Part shown: piece by piece, positions 44,601 to 52,535 of the stretch
Position numbering within the stretch: position 1 is the first letter of the stretch
Layout of the letters: each line of letters opens with the position of its first letter
Assembly: GCF_900108955.1 (NCBI RefSeq)
Contig: NZ_FNYA01000002.1
Location: forward strand, 310,001-374,000
Length of the DNA stretch: 64,000 nt
Reading direction: 5' to 3'
Source of the DNA: Flavobacterium terrigena
GTDB lineage: Bacteria; Bacteroidota; Bacteroidia; Flavobacteriales; Flavobacteriaceae
Made by a program: the position numbers and the translations under genes
The notes under the pieces: model-generated
Told to the model about the DNA's origin: nothing
Database searches by the model: none
What the model saw: the letters and a program-made list of their open reading frames with translations, nothing else

Positions 44601-44937
44601 CTTTTAAAAAAACAAAAATTAATCTATCGTATGACTCATAATATGATTTTTCAATGATTTTCTTAATTGTACTCTCAATCTTTTCTAAACTAGTTGTAGA
44701 AGTAACTTGTATCATTAATTTATTTTCATCATCAATCCCATCTATTCCCGGAAAATTGGTTTTTCGCTTATTAGTATTTGAACAATTGTATCCAAATATT
44801 AAATTCAATATTTCTAAAAATGTAGTTTCAAGTAACAGGTTCAAACTCAAATTATTTGACGCATTCTCTATTTCAATTTTATTTTTTAAAATACTTAAAT
44901 TAGTACTTAATCTGTCATTTAATGCTCTACTATTCAT
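41590..44937 (-). CDS. STAND NTPase with N-terminal SMEK-like domain (1115 aa)
   Basis: Residues 1-120 fit the SMEK domain pattern: PGIDGIDDENKLMIQVTSTTS, then LEKIESTIKKI. This is a restriction-fold-like module, with QVTS in place of the usual catalytic ExK. A NACHT/STAND NTPase follows: Walker A IGPGGDGKTT near 485-493 and Walker B VIIDGIDEI near 565-573. The C-terminal third is helical or repeat-like. Such proteins are typical sensors that trigger defence or cell death. Here it sits inside an operon with an amidase, a hydrolase and an amidohydrolase. It overlaps its neighbours by 8 and 23 bp. Confidence 0.75.
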   Translation of the reverse strand: MNSRALNDRLSTNLSILKNKIEIENASNNLSLNLLLETTFLEILNLIFGYNCSNTNKRKTNFPGIDGIDDENKLMIQVTSTTSLEKIESTIKKIIEKSYYESYDRLIFVFLKDKGTIKKESKERLQKLINNKFILDFENGFIGISDVYRLLTNENNYHKINEVNELLESVFLDVNFNDNSDLIGISFDEEEIVNASYLSQIIINLGHKVVVDSNELHQKLIEMNSEFISSIVIFNPSIVRDNFKKFILIASNSHIEFTIDSSDPKSKIFSYFDEKGLRPLLLLFDEFINSIANKNYKTPRLVTSTNLNKIEHLIKEYLKPVSVLKYNFELIKKVLQSLFPAHSFRAITNEDEKYFCICNLSYKNSVINFLIFSHEYKRSEVLKQFDEKYLKGYSSNLTILVPKDYNQPTNLRLKYIKDKFKNRNEVHFLDEFLYEESLKNIRQDSFFTNEVFISPYFKIDNDFEKLEDIFEWLKNDETSVAFIIGPGGDGKTTVCQKIHDVIINDFDNNIVIFLDAQSYIEQIKQRDRVDNWRFDLQTVFEISNTEVGNLDINTFKSNFAFGNITVIIDGIDEIISTLPNFSLADFLADFTTLEETIGKGKLIINCRDIYINELLLADSEFQKKHKIFNLLKFNRDLVRKYFKKYFNNDVKKLNDSIKLLDYFYEDINGEEFIYSPFLLEIISNIVENNFDYDEIEVCFDSNILVKKNSNDYLIYKICKREIAKKENHGFTIDVDDYVRLLGLIAVEKNGIFNDDDFCYLLKKLNIDLSSERVKNSLRDNPFFYLKDKNYHFRFDFYKLFFKNNVLYSKLISNNSFDLTDTFITVISKELKYNSLLFEGLKNKIKDSEHSFEILLLKFKDLIIEIKTYNDKKPNQGYEYIKQKAISNIIIFLNEIKSKDYSATDIILKLFSDEEFNRESIISINNLYLIEIPSSLKIEIDFRNMYLTNSVIEGFSGFLNCSFNEDTFFDNTCKISNIQHSDFDIKKCSASKDNFDDYITLSDNSLYAALKLAQSGGDDVLGFLRKYFRTFLKGGRLVDNISISNLPKNILHSVDINELNTILLNHSILTSFDKSNVSIDPTKKTKVLKFINQNLTFLELNRVIKQIQKSELHGKA

Positions 44938-46132
44938 TCTTAATAATTTCTAATTCAACCATTTTATCCAATATTATTCTAATACAACTCTGACCATTGG
45001 TTTCCATATCCCAATAAAGTTTATGCATTCGTATTCCATCCATAGTTATAAAATTGAAAAAATTTTGTGACTTATCTGGTGAGACTTCATAATTAAGATT
45101 AATTGGCTTTAATGAGGAATCACGAATTCCATTTAAAGCTTCTCCTCTAGTAGAATTCTTTCTAAAATTTGAAGATAATGCATCGGAAATAGAATAAACA
45201 TTAATCCACTTTAGCTTTTGTTCCATAACTAAATTTCTGTTCTTAAAATAAGAACTATAGTATGAATTAATAAATTCGTATGGATTACCAATTGTTATCA
45301 AGAGTTCTGTTAATAATTTAGCATTTTTAGAAGGCATTGTTCCTAATGGAAATAAATAATCTGTTGCTATTAAACATCCAAAACTATAACAATGAAAATG
45401 AATTTTCGATTCATGTTCATGCTCCGAAATATACTCAACTAGTAAATCTAAATTCCCTGAAATTAATTGACTTTGCATTCCATCATTCAAATATTGATCA
45501 GCACATGCAAATTCAGTTGCAATTGATGTGACTATAGTTTTTGACTCAGGAATTACAAGTAGTATAAAAGTTGTTAATGGAACTGTCCATTTGTAAGTTT
45601 GCTTTAGATATGCGGGAAAATCACCCGTTAAACCTTCTATGAAAGTTAATATTTTTTTTGCCACTTGAAAATCATTTACCATATCAATCGAAGCAGGTAT
45701 TAAAAACAATACCGCTAATGATACTAGAACCAAAATAAAGAAAGCATAAAATGTTAAATAAGGTCGATTATAATTATCATGAATAAAAACACGCTTTAAA
45801 AGCTGAGGTAATTTTTTTAATACTAACAAAAAAAGAAGTGAATTTTTTAATAACATATTTCGCTTCTTGAAGCGTTCTGTCAATAATTCATGATACTCAA
45901 ATTCATAAAAGGTATATACTACTTCTTCATTTTCTTGGCCCAACTTCACAACCTTCACAACCTTTGAAGTGTTTTTTCCTGAATAAGTAATTATCTCACT
46001 CCTCAAATCATAGGAAGTGCCTTTTTCTATAAATAATAATTCATTTTTAAAACGTTCAGCATACTTTAATACATTCTCTTGATGAAATGACTGACCTAAA
46101 CCGGATATGTAAATCCCTATATTTTTCTTCAT
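44930..46132 (-). CDS. Alpha/beta-hydrolase-like membrane protein (400 aa)
   Basis: The sequence around HFHCYSFGCLIATDYLF looks like a serine-hydrolase nucleophile elbow, with C-Y-S-F-G in the place of G-x-S-x-G. The start GIYISGLGQSF resembles the oxyanion strand of lipases. Two membrane segments lie at YAFFILVLVSLAVLFLIPAS and WTVPLTTFILLVIPES. A lipase or esterase acting at the membrane is plausible but the catalytic triad is not fully visible. It starts 7 bp after the amidase stop and overlaps the SMEK-NTPase start by 8 bp. Confidence 0.6.
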   Translation of the reverse strand: MKKNIGIYISGLGQSFHQENVLKYAERFKNELLFIEKGTSYDLRSEIITYSGKNTSKVVKVVKLGQENEEVVYTFYEFEYHELLTERFKKRNMLLKNSLLFLLVLKKLPQLLKRVFIHDNYNRPYLTFYAFFILVLVSLAVLFLIPASIDMVNDFQVAKKILTFIEGLTGDFPAYLKQTYKWTVPLTTFILLVIPESKTIVTSIATEFACADQYLNDGMQSQLISGNLDLLVEYISEHEHESKIHFHCYSFGCLIATDYLFPLGTMPSKNAKLLTELLITIGNPYEFINSYYSSYFKNRNLVMEQKLKWINVYSISDALSSNFRKNSTRGEALNGIRDSSLKPINLNYEVSPDKSQNFFNFITMDGIRMHKLYWDMETNGQSCIRIILDKMVELEIIKNE

Positions 46133-46139
46133 ATGTTCA

Positions 46140-47123
46140 TTAAAAATTCAAAAACTTAGCACTAACCCATTTTTCCTCCATACCAATTCTACACCAGCCA
46201 TTCTTTTCTTCAAACAAAAAAACGATTTCTCCTTTTTGAATACTATAAGATTTACTGAATTTTACATCTGGTCCAGTTCTAACATTCAAAGTATCCGCGT
46301 TAACTTCTGCTCTTTTAACTTGTTTTGTGAATTTAGAAGATATCCAATGAGATTGTGATGACGATATTTTGTACCATCCGTCTTTTTCTTCATATATCCT
46401 TAATATAGCTCCCATAACCAAACTAGGTCGATCAGTAACTTTTGAGCTATTTGCAGTTGGCAAACTACGTATGTTTAAAGTTGATGATGTAACGCAAACG
46501 AAATAAAGCACAGCATTTAAGTTCGTCTTTACATCACCTTTCAACCGCTCAATTACTAAGGGTTTAAAGTTTTTATCAAAGTCAACAACTTTGTTTCCAC
46601 CAAAAAAGGCCGTCCCTGGACAAGACTTCGTATTAACACCACCATTTGTTCGCAACCCATTATCTAATCGAAACCAATGATGGTAAACTATAGAATTAGA
46701 ATCTACTTGCAAATTAAAACGTTTACATAACGCAGCAGTTACGGTCAAAATACTTTCCCTTTGTTCTACTGTCATTTCATCACCATTAATGTCAAAATTT
46801 CCAAAATTCTCTATGCAAATTGAATGAACATTTTGATTCGTAATACAAGCAGGTGACTTTTCTAAACTTCTTCCGGTAACAATACTACCATCTGGAAAAA
46901 TTGTAAAATGCTGTCCTATATCTTGCCAACCATTCTGTACTGTATGATATTGTTTCATCGCTAACTGACGTTCAAAATGATTAGAACCATTGAAATGAAC
47001 ATAACTTGGTATGAAGGTATGATGTTGTTGTATTTTTAATATAGTTCTCCCTAATCGAATATTAGACAACCATAATTCGAACTCTTTTGGAGAAAGTTTT
47101 GTAAAACCATTCTTTGTTTCCAT
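46140..47123 (-). CDS. N-acetylmuramoyl-L-alanine amidase with two SH3 domains (327 aa)
   Basis: The Amidase_2/PGRP-type domain spans residues 1-180: QQHHTFIPS near 33, VYHHWFRLD near 162 and TKSCPGTAFF near 185 supply His, His and Cys zinc ligands. Two SH3b domains follow (about 205-262 and 268-325: STLNIRSLPTANS and NADTLNVRTGPDV). It should cleave the amide between MurNAc and L-Ala in peptidoglycan. There is no signal peptide, so it must be delivered by lysis or by another secretion route. It is the first gene of a four-gene operon and has a TACGT-motif promoter 49 bp upstream. Confidence 0.9.
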   Translation of the reverse strand: METKNGFTKLSPKEFELWLSNIRLGRTILKIQQHHTFIPSYVHFNGSNHFERQLAMKQYHTVQNGWQDIGQHFTIFPDGSIVTGRSLEKSPACITNQNVHSICIENFGNFDINGDEMTVEQRESILTVTAALCKRFNLQVDSNSIVYHHWFRLDNGLRTNGGVNTKSCPGTAFFGGNKVVDFDKNFKPLVIERLKGDVKTNLNAVLYFVCVTSSTLNIRSLPTANSSKVTDRPSLVMGAILRIYEEKDGWYKISSSQSHWISSKFTKQVKRAEVNADTLNVRTGPDVKFSKSYSIQKGEIVFLFEEKNGWCRIGMEEKWVSAKFLNF

Positions 47124-47141
47124 AAACTAAAATTTAGAAAA

Positions 47142-47188
47142 TAAAAGTAATGGAGTAGATCTTCTCTATCAATACGTGAAAACACGTA
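47142..47188 (-). promoter_or_regulatory. TACGT-motif promoter of the amidase operon
   Basis: TACGTGAAAACACGTA (47173-47188) is palindromic in its arms (TACGTG/CACGTA). A minus-strand box TACTTTTA (47142-47149) follows after exactly 23 nt. The amidase ATG at 47123 lies 18 bp further. The layout is the same as at four other promoters in this cluster. Confidence 0.75.
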
Positions 47189-47390
47189 ATTATTGTAAAG
47201 AAAAAAAACACTTTAAATTAATTTTACAAATACTAAAAGTTTTATACCTGTCAGAAGAATGAGTACAGATATCAAACTTTATTTATAGTAGAATAAAGGA
47301 AATCTTGTCAATTATAATATTGACATTTATAAAAAGACACAACTAAAAATTGGGATTCTAAAAAGGAAAAACTGGTTTAGTATTAGGTAA

Positions 47391-48053
47391 TTAAATATTA
47401 CTCAAACTAATAGCATTAGTTTTCAGAGCATATAAAACAACTCCAATAAAATTCTTAGAATTTGTTTTTTCCATGATACGCTTTCTATGTTTTTCCACAG
47501 TTCTTGTACTTATACATAGTTTGTCCCCAATTTCTTTACTACTCAACTCCTTACAAGCCATTCTAATGATCTCTAATTCTCTAGAAGTCAAAGTAACTAA
47601 CACTGTCAAATCTGTGTTATAATGTACTTTTTTATCCCATAAAATAGCTTCTCTAATAACAGCTCCTAACTCAACATCAAAATAATAATCACGTTCCATA
47701 ACTTTTCGCATAGCGCTTTCTAAAAGTTCTGGAGAAGAATTCTTGGTAAAAAATCCATTGGCACCACATTCCATAATTTGATGTATTGCCTCTCTAGAAG
47801 TAAGTTGAGAAATAATTAATATTTTAACATCTGGATTTATTAACTTCAACCGTTTACATACTTCGAAACCATCTAATATTGGCATCTGAATATCTAATAG
47901 TAAAACATCAATAACTTCTGATTCAGCATACTTCAAAAATGCTAAACCATCATTAGTATCATAAATTACATCTACACCTTCAAACGAAGACAATAACATA
48001 GATAAACTTTTTCTAAAAAGTTGATGGTCATCAACCAGGGCTACTTTGATCAT
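47391..48053 (-). CDS. LuxR/NarL-type response regulator (220 aa)
   Basis: A receiver domain (residues 1-120) has the acidic pair in VALVDDHQLF, the phospho-acceptor Asp in DVLLLDIQMPILDG, and the usual Lys later. A LuxR-type HTH follows (LTSRELEIIRMACKELSSKE, then CISTRTVEKHRKRI). I chose the ATG at 48053 (MIKVALVDD) over one at 48089. It overlaps the kinase stop by 23 bp, so they form a pair. The cluster position makes it the best candidate regulator for the TACGT motif at the nearby promoters; that link is inferred. Confidence 0.93.
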   Translation of the reverse strand: MIKVALVDDHQLFRKSLSMLLSSFEGVDVIYDTNDGLAFLKYAESEVIDVLLLDIQMPILDGFEVCKRLKLINPDVKILIISQLTSREAIHQIMECGANGFFTKNSSPELLESAMRKVMERDYYFDVELGAVIREAILWDKKVHYNTDLTVLVTLTSRELEIIRMACKELSSKEIGDKLCISTRTVEKHRKRIMEKTNSKNFIGVVLYALKTNAISLSNI

Positions 48054-48816
48054 ATTTTTGGGGTAAATAAATAATAAAATGGTTTCCACTCATAACTTCT
48101 CTTTGAACAAGTTTTGAGTTTATACTATTCAAACGAGACTGTATATTATAAAGTCCGGAACCTTTGGATTGGGCATAACATGATTTAAAATCAAAAGCAA
48201 CCCCATCATCAACAATTTCTAAAGTAACTCCATCATTATTTTTGTCTAAAGATAATATGCATTTGGTTATATTCCCATATTTAAGCATATTAGAAGTAAA
48301 CTCTTGCACCACTCTAAATAATTCATAACCAATCTCAATTGGTACAACTAATTCAGATAAATTTTGTTGAAAAGTAAATTTCTTGTCAGATGATTTACTT
48401 AAAGTCTCAAAGTAATCTTCAACAGCCACTGCTAACCCTCTAGTTTCCAATAAAGGAGGTATTAACTTAAATGAAATCAATCTAGTATTCTCAATAGTTT
48501 GTTCTAAAGCGTTTTTGGTTTCTTCAAGTAATTCCCGATTTTGATCATCATGAATTTTTCGAGATAATAACAATAAGTAATTTCTTATTGCGTTCAAATC
48601 ACCTTGCACACTATCATGTAAATCTTTAGCTATTCTTTGACGCTCTTTCTTTTCACTTTCCAAAGATGTTTTCAAAAGTAATTCAATTTCTTTTTGTTTC
48701 ATCTTGGCAAAATGTCGTTGGTAAAACAATACCATGAATATAAGTCCAAAAGCTAAAAATAGCATCACAGAAGTCCCAATCCAAAAAACTAATTTTATCT
48801 CACTCGAGCCTTCCAT
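48031..48816 (-). CDS. HisKA_3-type sensor histidine kinase (261 aa)
   Basis: One membrane segment (VFWIGTSVMLFLAFGLIFMVLF) is followed by a HisKA_3 domain with the phospho-His in RIAKDLHDSVQGDL. A HATPase domain follows (EIVDDGVAFD and GSGLYNIQSRL). It belongs to the NarL-type kinase family that phosphorylates LuxR-type regulators. It has almost no periplasmic part, so the membrane protein encoded directly upstream (22-bp overlap) may be the sensor. The ATG at 48816 (MEGSSEIK) fits better than 48873, which would place 19 extra residues before the membrane segment. Confidence 0.9.
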   Translation of the reverse strand: MEGSSEIKLVFWIGTSVMLFLAFGLIFMVLFYQRHFAKMKQKEIELLLKTSLESEKKERQRIAKDLHDSVQGDLNAIRNYLLLLSRKIHDDQNRELLEETKNALEQTIENTRLISFKLIPPLLETRGLAVAVEDYFETLSKSSDKKFTFQQNLSELVVPIEIGYELFRVVQEFTSNMLKYGNITKCILSLDKNNDGVTLEIVDDGVAFDFKSCYAQSKGSGLYNIQSRLNSINSKLVQREVMSGNHFIIYLPQKYDQSSPG

Positions 48817-49433
48817 ATTCCTACAATTAATAATGTGCGTAAAACTAAGTTTAAAACAACATTTAATAACCAATAATACTGAAACAAATTACTGTCATTT
48901 TTGTATATTAATTCAGTCATTAAAAAAAGGAAAAAGTTTCCAAAATAATATAAAATCAATCCTGAAACAACATAAAAATAAGGAATATCCCACAAACTTT
49001 CATATTCTAATTCTCTAAAAATTTTTCTAAACCAGATTATTGAAAAGATAAAAATAAAAACTGTAATGTATGTATCAATATTATAACAAATTTTCAAAAA
49101 ATCTTGTACATCAAATCGATAAAACAAATAAAATAATATAATAAGAAAAAAGATAAAGCTAGTAATTTTTAGCTTGCTTTTTGCATTACTTAATATTTCC
49201 TTGTAAAAATAGAATAACGTCAAAAAAGAAACAACACAATAAGTAAGGTACCAATTACCAACATCCCATCTCAGCAAAACTGTAAAAACAAATTCATAAA
49301 TAGCAGAAAAGAAAACTAACAGTACAAATGGAAGAATTGCATTTGCATTATTAGCAATTTTGTTTCTATTAAATAAAAAAACTAAGAAAGGAAATAAACC
49401 ATATAAAATGGTAAGTGATATTATATAAATCAT
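48795..49433 (-). CDS. Multi-pass membrane protein, putative sensor of the two-component system (212 aa)
   Basis: About six membrane segments are visible, for example IISLTILYGLFPFLVFLF, AILPFVLLVFFSAIYEFVFTV, SFIFFLIILFYLFY, DTYITVFIFIFSIIWF and YFYVVSGLILYYFGNFFLFLM. There is no named domain. The gene overlaps the start of the kinase by 22 bp, so it is probably the membrane sensor or partner of that kinase. The layout of membrane protein, kinase and regulator is compact. The signal it detects is not evident. Confidence 0.7.
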   Translation of the reverse strand: MIYIISLTILYGLFPFLVFLFNRNKIANNANAILPFVLLVFFSAIYEFVFTVLLRWDVGNWYLTYCVVSFLTLFYFYKEILSNAKSKLKITSFIFFLIILFYLFYRFDVQDFLKICYNIDTYITVFIFIFSIIWFRKIFRELEYESLWDIPYFYVVSGLILYYFGNFFLFLMTELIYKNDSNLFQYYWLLNVVLNLVLRTLLIVGIWKARVR

Positions 49434-49450
49434 CTAAGCATTTAATTAAC

Positions 49451-49475
49451 AAAACCCACTCAACAAGTAGGTTTT
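49451..49475. terminator. Bidirectional hairpin terminator
   Basis: AAAACCCACT (49451-49460) and AGTAGGTTTT (49466-49475) pair at 9 of 10 positions with a 5-nt loop. T-rich tracts lie on both sides. It ends the 105-aa gene (minus) and sits upstream of the two-component genes. Confidence 0.75.
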
Positions 49476-49494
49476 GTTTTCAAATGTATCAAAT

Positions 49495-49812
49495 TTATTT
49501 CACATATAAACCTTCAGTTGGACATAGTGGAGGACAAGTTGCAATCCTATCATAAATAATTCCATCATTTAACATATCTTTTTCATCACCATCTACCCCA
49601 ACTAAAACTAAGCTAATCTTTTCATTTTCATCATCATACCCATTATATATTCTTAATCCAATACAATTTTCTTGAGCTAAGATATTCTCAATGTTATTAG
49701 CTCCAATAAATGATGATGTTATTTCACCTGGAAACTTAGTTTCAAATGATTGAATTAATGCTTTTGCCTCTAATTCTGTAATAATACTGCCAATGTTTGC
49801 ATCTAGTGCCAT
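49495..49812 (-). CDS. Small conserved protein (105 aa)
   Basis: This is a small acidic protein (ALIQSFETKFPGEITSSFIG, then SLVLVGVDGDEKDML) with a Cys-Pro-rich end (RIATCPPLCPTEGLYVK). I do not know its family. It has no signal peptide. Its promoter carries the TACGT motif and a perfect TAnnTTTG box, so it belongs to the cluster regulon. A role beside the large proteins is possible, but nothing shows it. Confidence 0.6.
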   Translation of the reverse strand: MALDANIGSIITELEAKALIQSFETKFPGEITSSFIGANNIENILAQENCIGLRIYNGYDDENEKISLVLVGVDGDEKDMLNDGIIYDRIATCPPLCPTEGLYVK

Positions 49813-49837
49813 AAATATTTTATTAAGGTTAAGGGAC

Positions 49838-49907
49838 CAAAAGTATCGGCTAGAATGACGCTCTAAAATACGTGTTTTTACTATTTTTTATTACGTATTT
49901 ACACCTA
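49838..49907 (-). promoter_or_regulatory. TACGT-motif promoter of the 105-aa gene
   Basis: TACGTGTTTTTACTAT (49869-49884) is followed after exactly 23 nt by the minus-strand box TACTTTTG (49838-49845), a perfect TAnnTTTG. A second, upstream copy TACGTATTTACACCTA lies at 49892-49907. The gene start is at 49812, 25 bp past the box. Paired sites suggest cooperative binding. Confidence 0.78.
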
Positions 49908-49973
49908 CAAACACACTAAAACATTTAAAAATAGAGTTCATTTAAAAAAATAAAGAGATTAATAATTACAAAA

Positions 49974-50125
49974 TAAGTGTTTTTACGTACTAAAACTTCG
50001 CAAAAACGAATTCAAGAAACAAGTCAATGATTTTAATGAATAATATTCACAATCAAAAGTTTTAATCTAATTACAAATGAGGTATAAATACGTATTTCAC
50101 ATCAAAATCATTAAACCTAATTTTA
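49974..50125 (+). promoter_or_regulatory. TACGT-motif promoter of the 50147 gene series
   Basis: The promoter-proximal copy is GAGGTATAAATACGTA at 50079-50094 (the motif in reverse). The box TAATTTTA (50118-50125) follows after exactly 23 nt, 21 bp before the ATG at 50147. A further copy, TAAGTGTTTTTACGTA, lies upstream at 49974-49989. Divergent copies for the 105-aa gene lie just beyond, so one intergenic region serves both directions. Confidence 0.75.
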
Positions 50126-50146
50126 CAAAAACCTAAAATATTTTTT

Positions 50147-50581
50147 ATGAAAACATTTAATGTTACTAATAGTGATTCTCATCTTTTTATTCAACTTAAA
50201 GTTGATACAATAAAGAAGGCTTTTTCAAAAGTTTACTATATAGTTAGAGACGAAAGAGTCAAACCTCACCTAGCAGTTTCAGAAGAATATGAAAATGGCT
50301 CTATTGATTTGGACTCAAATAATAATATCAAGTGGAAGCATATTGATATTGCTGGTAAATTCATTGGTCACGAATTGGAATTTATAACTTTTATTGAAAA
50401 TCTTCCATCTGATTGCAATTCAAATGAAAAAGCAAAAAAATATATCTTAGAAAACGTTAATATCAAATACAGAATAAATGACGGTGATAATGCAAACGAG
50501 TATGATTTAGACGAAGATGACAGAATAGAATTATTTATTGAAAGAACAGGTATAATCTATAAAAAAATAAAAATAAAATGA
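50147..50581 (+). CDS. Conserved hypothetical protein (144 aa)
   Basis: I recognise no family. It is an acidic, soluble protein (SNEKAKKYILENVNIKYRIN, then DDRIELFIERTGIIYKKIK) with no signal peptide. It is the first gene after the TACGT-motif promoter at 50079-50125. The stop overlaps the next start (ATGA at 50578), so translation of the beta-barrel-like protein is coupled to it. Confidence 0.6.
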   Translation: MKTFNVTNSDSHLFIQLKVDTIKKAFSKVYYIVRDERVKPHLAVSEEYENGSIDLDSNNNIKWKHIDIAGKFIGHELEFITFIENLPSDCNSNEKAKKYILENVNIKYRINDGDNANEYDLDEDDRIELFIERTGIIYKKIKIK

Positions 50582-51636
50582 AAAATTACATAAAAATATT
50601 GACCCTGTTTTTTTTATTTACTGCTAATTATACATTTGCACAAAGTGATGTAACTATTAAAAATTTAGAAATTCCGACTGCTCCTGCGTTATCAATATTA
50701 GACGAAACAGCAACAATAATTGAAACACCTAAAAACATAAAAGCATTAACTACAAGTTTATCAAATGGAATTGGAAATAATGTAGCTGTTGAATTTTCAC
50801 CATATTTACTCTTCAGTACAAACAAAAATTTTTATGACTATAATGGTTTTAAAGTAAAAAACAAAAAAATTACTGAAAAGGGCATTCTAGGGCAAGCCTC
50901 AACAAACTTATCCGTCTCAATTGCGTCTGTCAGAAAAGACACCATTAGCAATATTGCTTTAGGATTTAGAACTAATTTATTGACTGTTCAAAATCCAAAA
51001 AGAAAAATTATTTTCATGGAAGCTGATAGTATATACGAAAAGGAAATGAGAATTTTAATGATAAAAGTGGATCCTGATTCTTTAAGAACAAATCGCGAAT
51101 ACATAAGACTAAATAGGCAGTTCAACAAATTATTAGATAGTGTAGCAAGTTTAAACACAAAACCCTTATTCTCAGTAGATGTTGCTGGTGCTTATACACA
51201 ATTTTATAGTAATAATAATTATAACTCAGGAAACAAAGGAAAAGTTGCTTCTTGGATAACTCTTAGTTATAACAAAGAACTTAGCACCAAAGCAGATGGT
51301 AATTCTTCATATTTAAGTTTTTATAGTATTGGGAGATATATTCAAGATAATAGATTTTTTGATGAAATAAACAATCAAATAATAACAAGGAATTTTATTG
51401 ATTTTGGAGGAAAAATTGAAATTGATTTCGGAAAATTATTATTTGGTTATGAATATGTTAGTAGGATAAATGAAAATGACAACTACAGATCTGTAGGAAC
51501 TATTAAATACAAACTAAATAAAGACATCATATTAAATGGGGGCTTTGGGAAAAACTTTGAAAATAATGAAAACCTTGTAAGCTTTCTGGGAATTAACTGG
51601 GGATTTGATTTAGAAAAAAACACATTTTCAAAATAA
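50578..51636 (+). CDS. Secreted, outer-membrane beta-barrel-like protein (352 aa)
   Basis: A signal peptide is clear (MKNYIKILTLFFLFTANYTFA, cut before QSD). After it comes a strand-rich pattern with alternating hydrophobic residues (AVEFSPYLL, LSFYSIGRYIQDNRFF, FGGKIEIDFGKLLFGYEY) and an aromatic end. This suggests an outer-membrane barrel or a surface protein of Bacteroidota. The central part (MEADSIYEKEMRILM) is charged. Its ATG overlaps the stop of the first gene. In this cluster it could anchor or receive an exported machine; that is inference. Confidence 0.65.
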   Translation: MKNYIKILTLFFLFTANYTFAQSDVTIKNLEIPTAPALSILDETATIIETPKNIKALTTSLSNGIGNNVAVEFSPYLLFSTNKNFYDYNGFKVKNKKITEKGILGQASTNLSVSIASVRKDTISNIALGFRTNLLTVQNPKRKIIFMEADSIYEKEMRILMIKVDPDSLRTNREYIRLNRQFNKLLDSVASLNTKPLFSVDVAGAYTQFYSNNNYNSGNKGKVASWITLSYNKELSTKADGNSSYLSFYSIGRYIQDNRFFDEINNQIITRNFIDFGGKIEIDFGKLLFGYEYVSRINENDNYRSVGTIKYKLNKDIILNGGFGKNFENNENLVSFLGINWGFDLEKNTFSK

Positions 51637-51665
51637 ATAATCTTAAACATCAAATTCAATAAAAT

Positions 51666-52436
51666 ATGGGAACATTTATTAATGGAGTTAATTGTGATAT
51701 TTATATAGGTAAAGGAGCAGGGAAAAAACTACTTGATGATATTAAAAATGCCAAACACTCCATAAAAATTACTTCACCATATTTATCTCCATCTTTAGTA
51801 AAACATTTAATTGAATTAAATTCAGAAAAAAAAAACATTCATTTAATAACTACAGATACAATTGAAGATTATGAAAACTCATATAGAAAGAATATACATG
51901 AGCTAATTAAACAGCATCAAATAAAAGATGAAGCGGCTGAAAAAATTAGAAATAAATGGATAGACTCGACAAAATTTATTTTATTTGGGATTATAGGTTT
52001 TTCACTAACACTTTTACTTACTACCTACTTTTATAGAGAACTGAAACTATTGTATGGAATTATCCCTATAATCTTAGCAATCTTAGTATTTAAGTTTTAC
52101 CAAAATAAAATAAAACAGAAAAGAATTTATAACTACCACTACTCTCAATTGTTTCCTTTTAAGGTTTTTATATCTCCAAGAAATAATAATGCTTATAAAA
52201 ATCGATTTATCCATGGGAAAATTTACATTATAGATGATGAAATTGTTTATATGGGTTCTTTAAACTTTACAAAAAGTGGAACTGAAGACAATTATGAAAC
52301 CCGTATAAGAACAACCGACCCAGCAGCTATAACAACAATTTTAAATGAATTCAATAATTTATTTCATCATTCTGGATTACCTGAGAGAGACATTCAACAA
52401 TGGGGAAAAATACTATATACTGAAACAATTAATTGA
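51666..52436 (+). CDS. Phospholipase D-fold membrane protein (256 aa)
   Basis: A PLD-like HKD motif is visible as HGKIYIIDDE, followed by VYMGSLNFTKSGTEDNYE, which is the usual S/N continuation. Two hydrophobic segments (FILFGIIGFSLTLLLTTYFY and YGIIPIILAILVFKFYQ) lie in the middle. Only one HKD copy is seen, so the enzyme may work as a dimer. The family includes nucleases and phospholipases. It lies 29 bp after the beta-barrel-like gene. Its target is not evident; membrane attachment is inferred. Confidence 0.75.
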   Translation: MGTFINGVNCDIYIGKGAGKKLLDDIKNAKHSIKITSPYLSPSLVKHLIELNSEKKNIHLITTDTIEDYENSYRKNIHELIKQHQIKDEAAEKIRNKWIDSTKFILFGIIGFSLTLLLTTYFYRELKLLYGIIPIILAILVFKFYQNKIKQKRIYNYHYSQLFPFKVFISPRNNNAYKNRFIHGKIYIIDDEIVYMGSLNFTKSGTEDNYETRIRTTDPAAITTILNEFNNLFHHSGLPERDIQQWGKILYTETIN

Positions 52437-52535
52437 TTGATTTGATGCTTATTAATCCAAAACAAGCTATTAAAAAAAGACAGCTAAACTATTAACATTC
52501 TTCATTTATAAACAAAAATTAAATTTATAAACATT

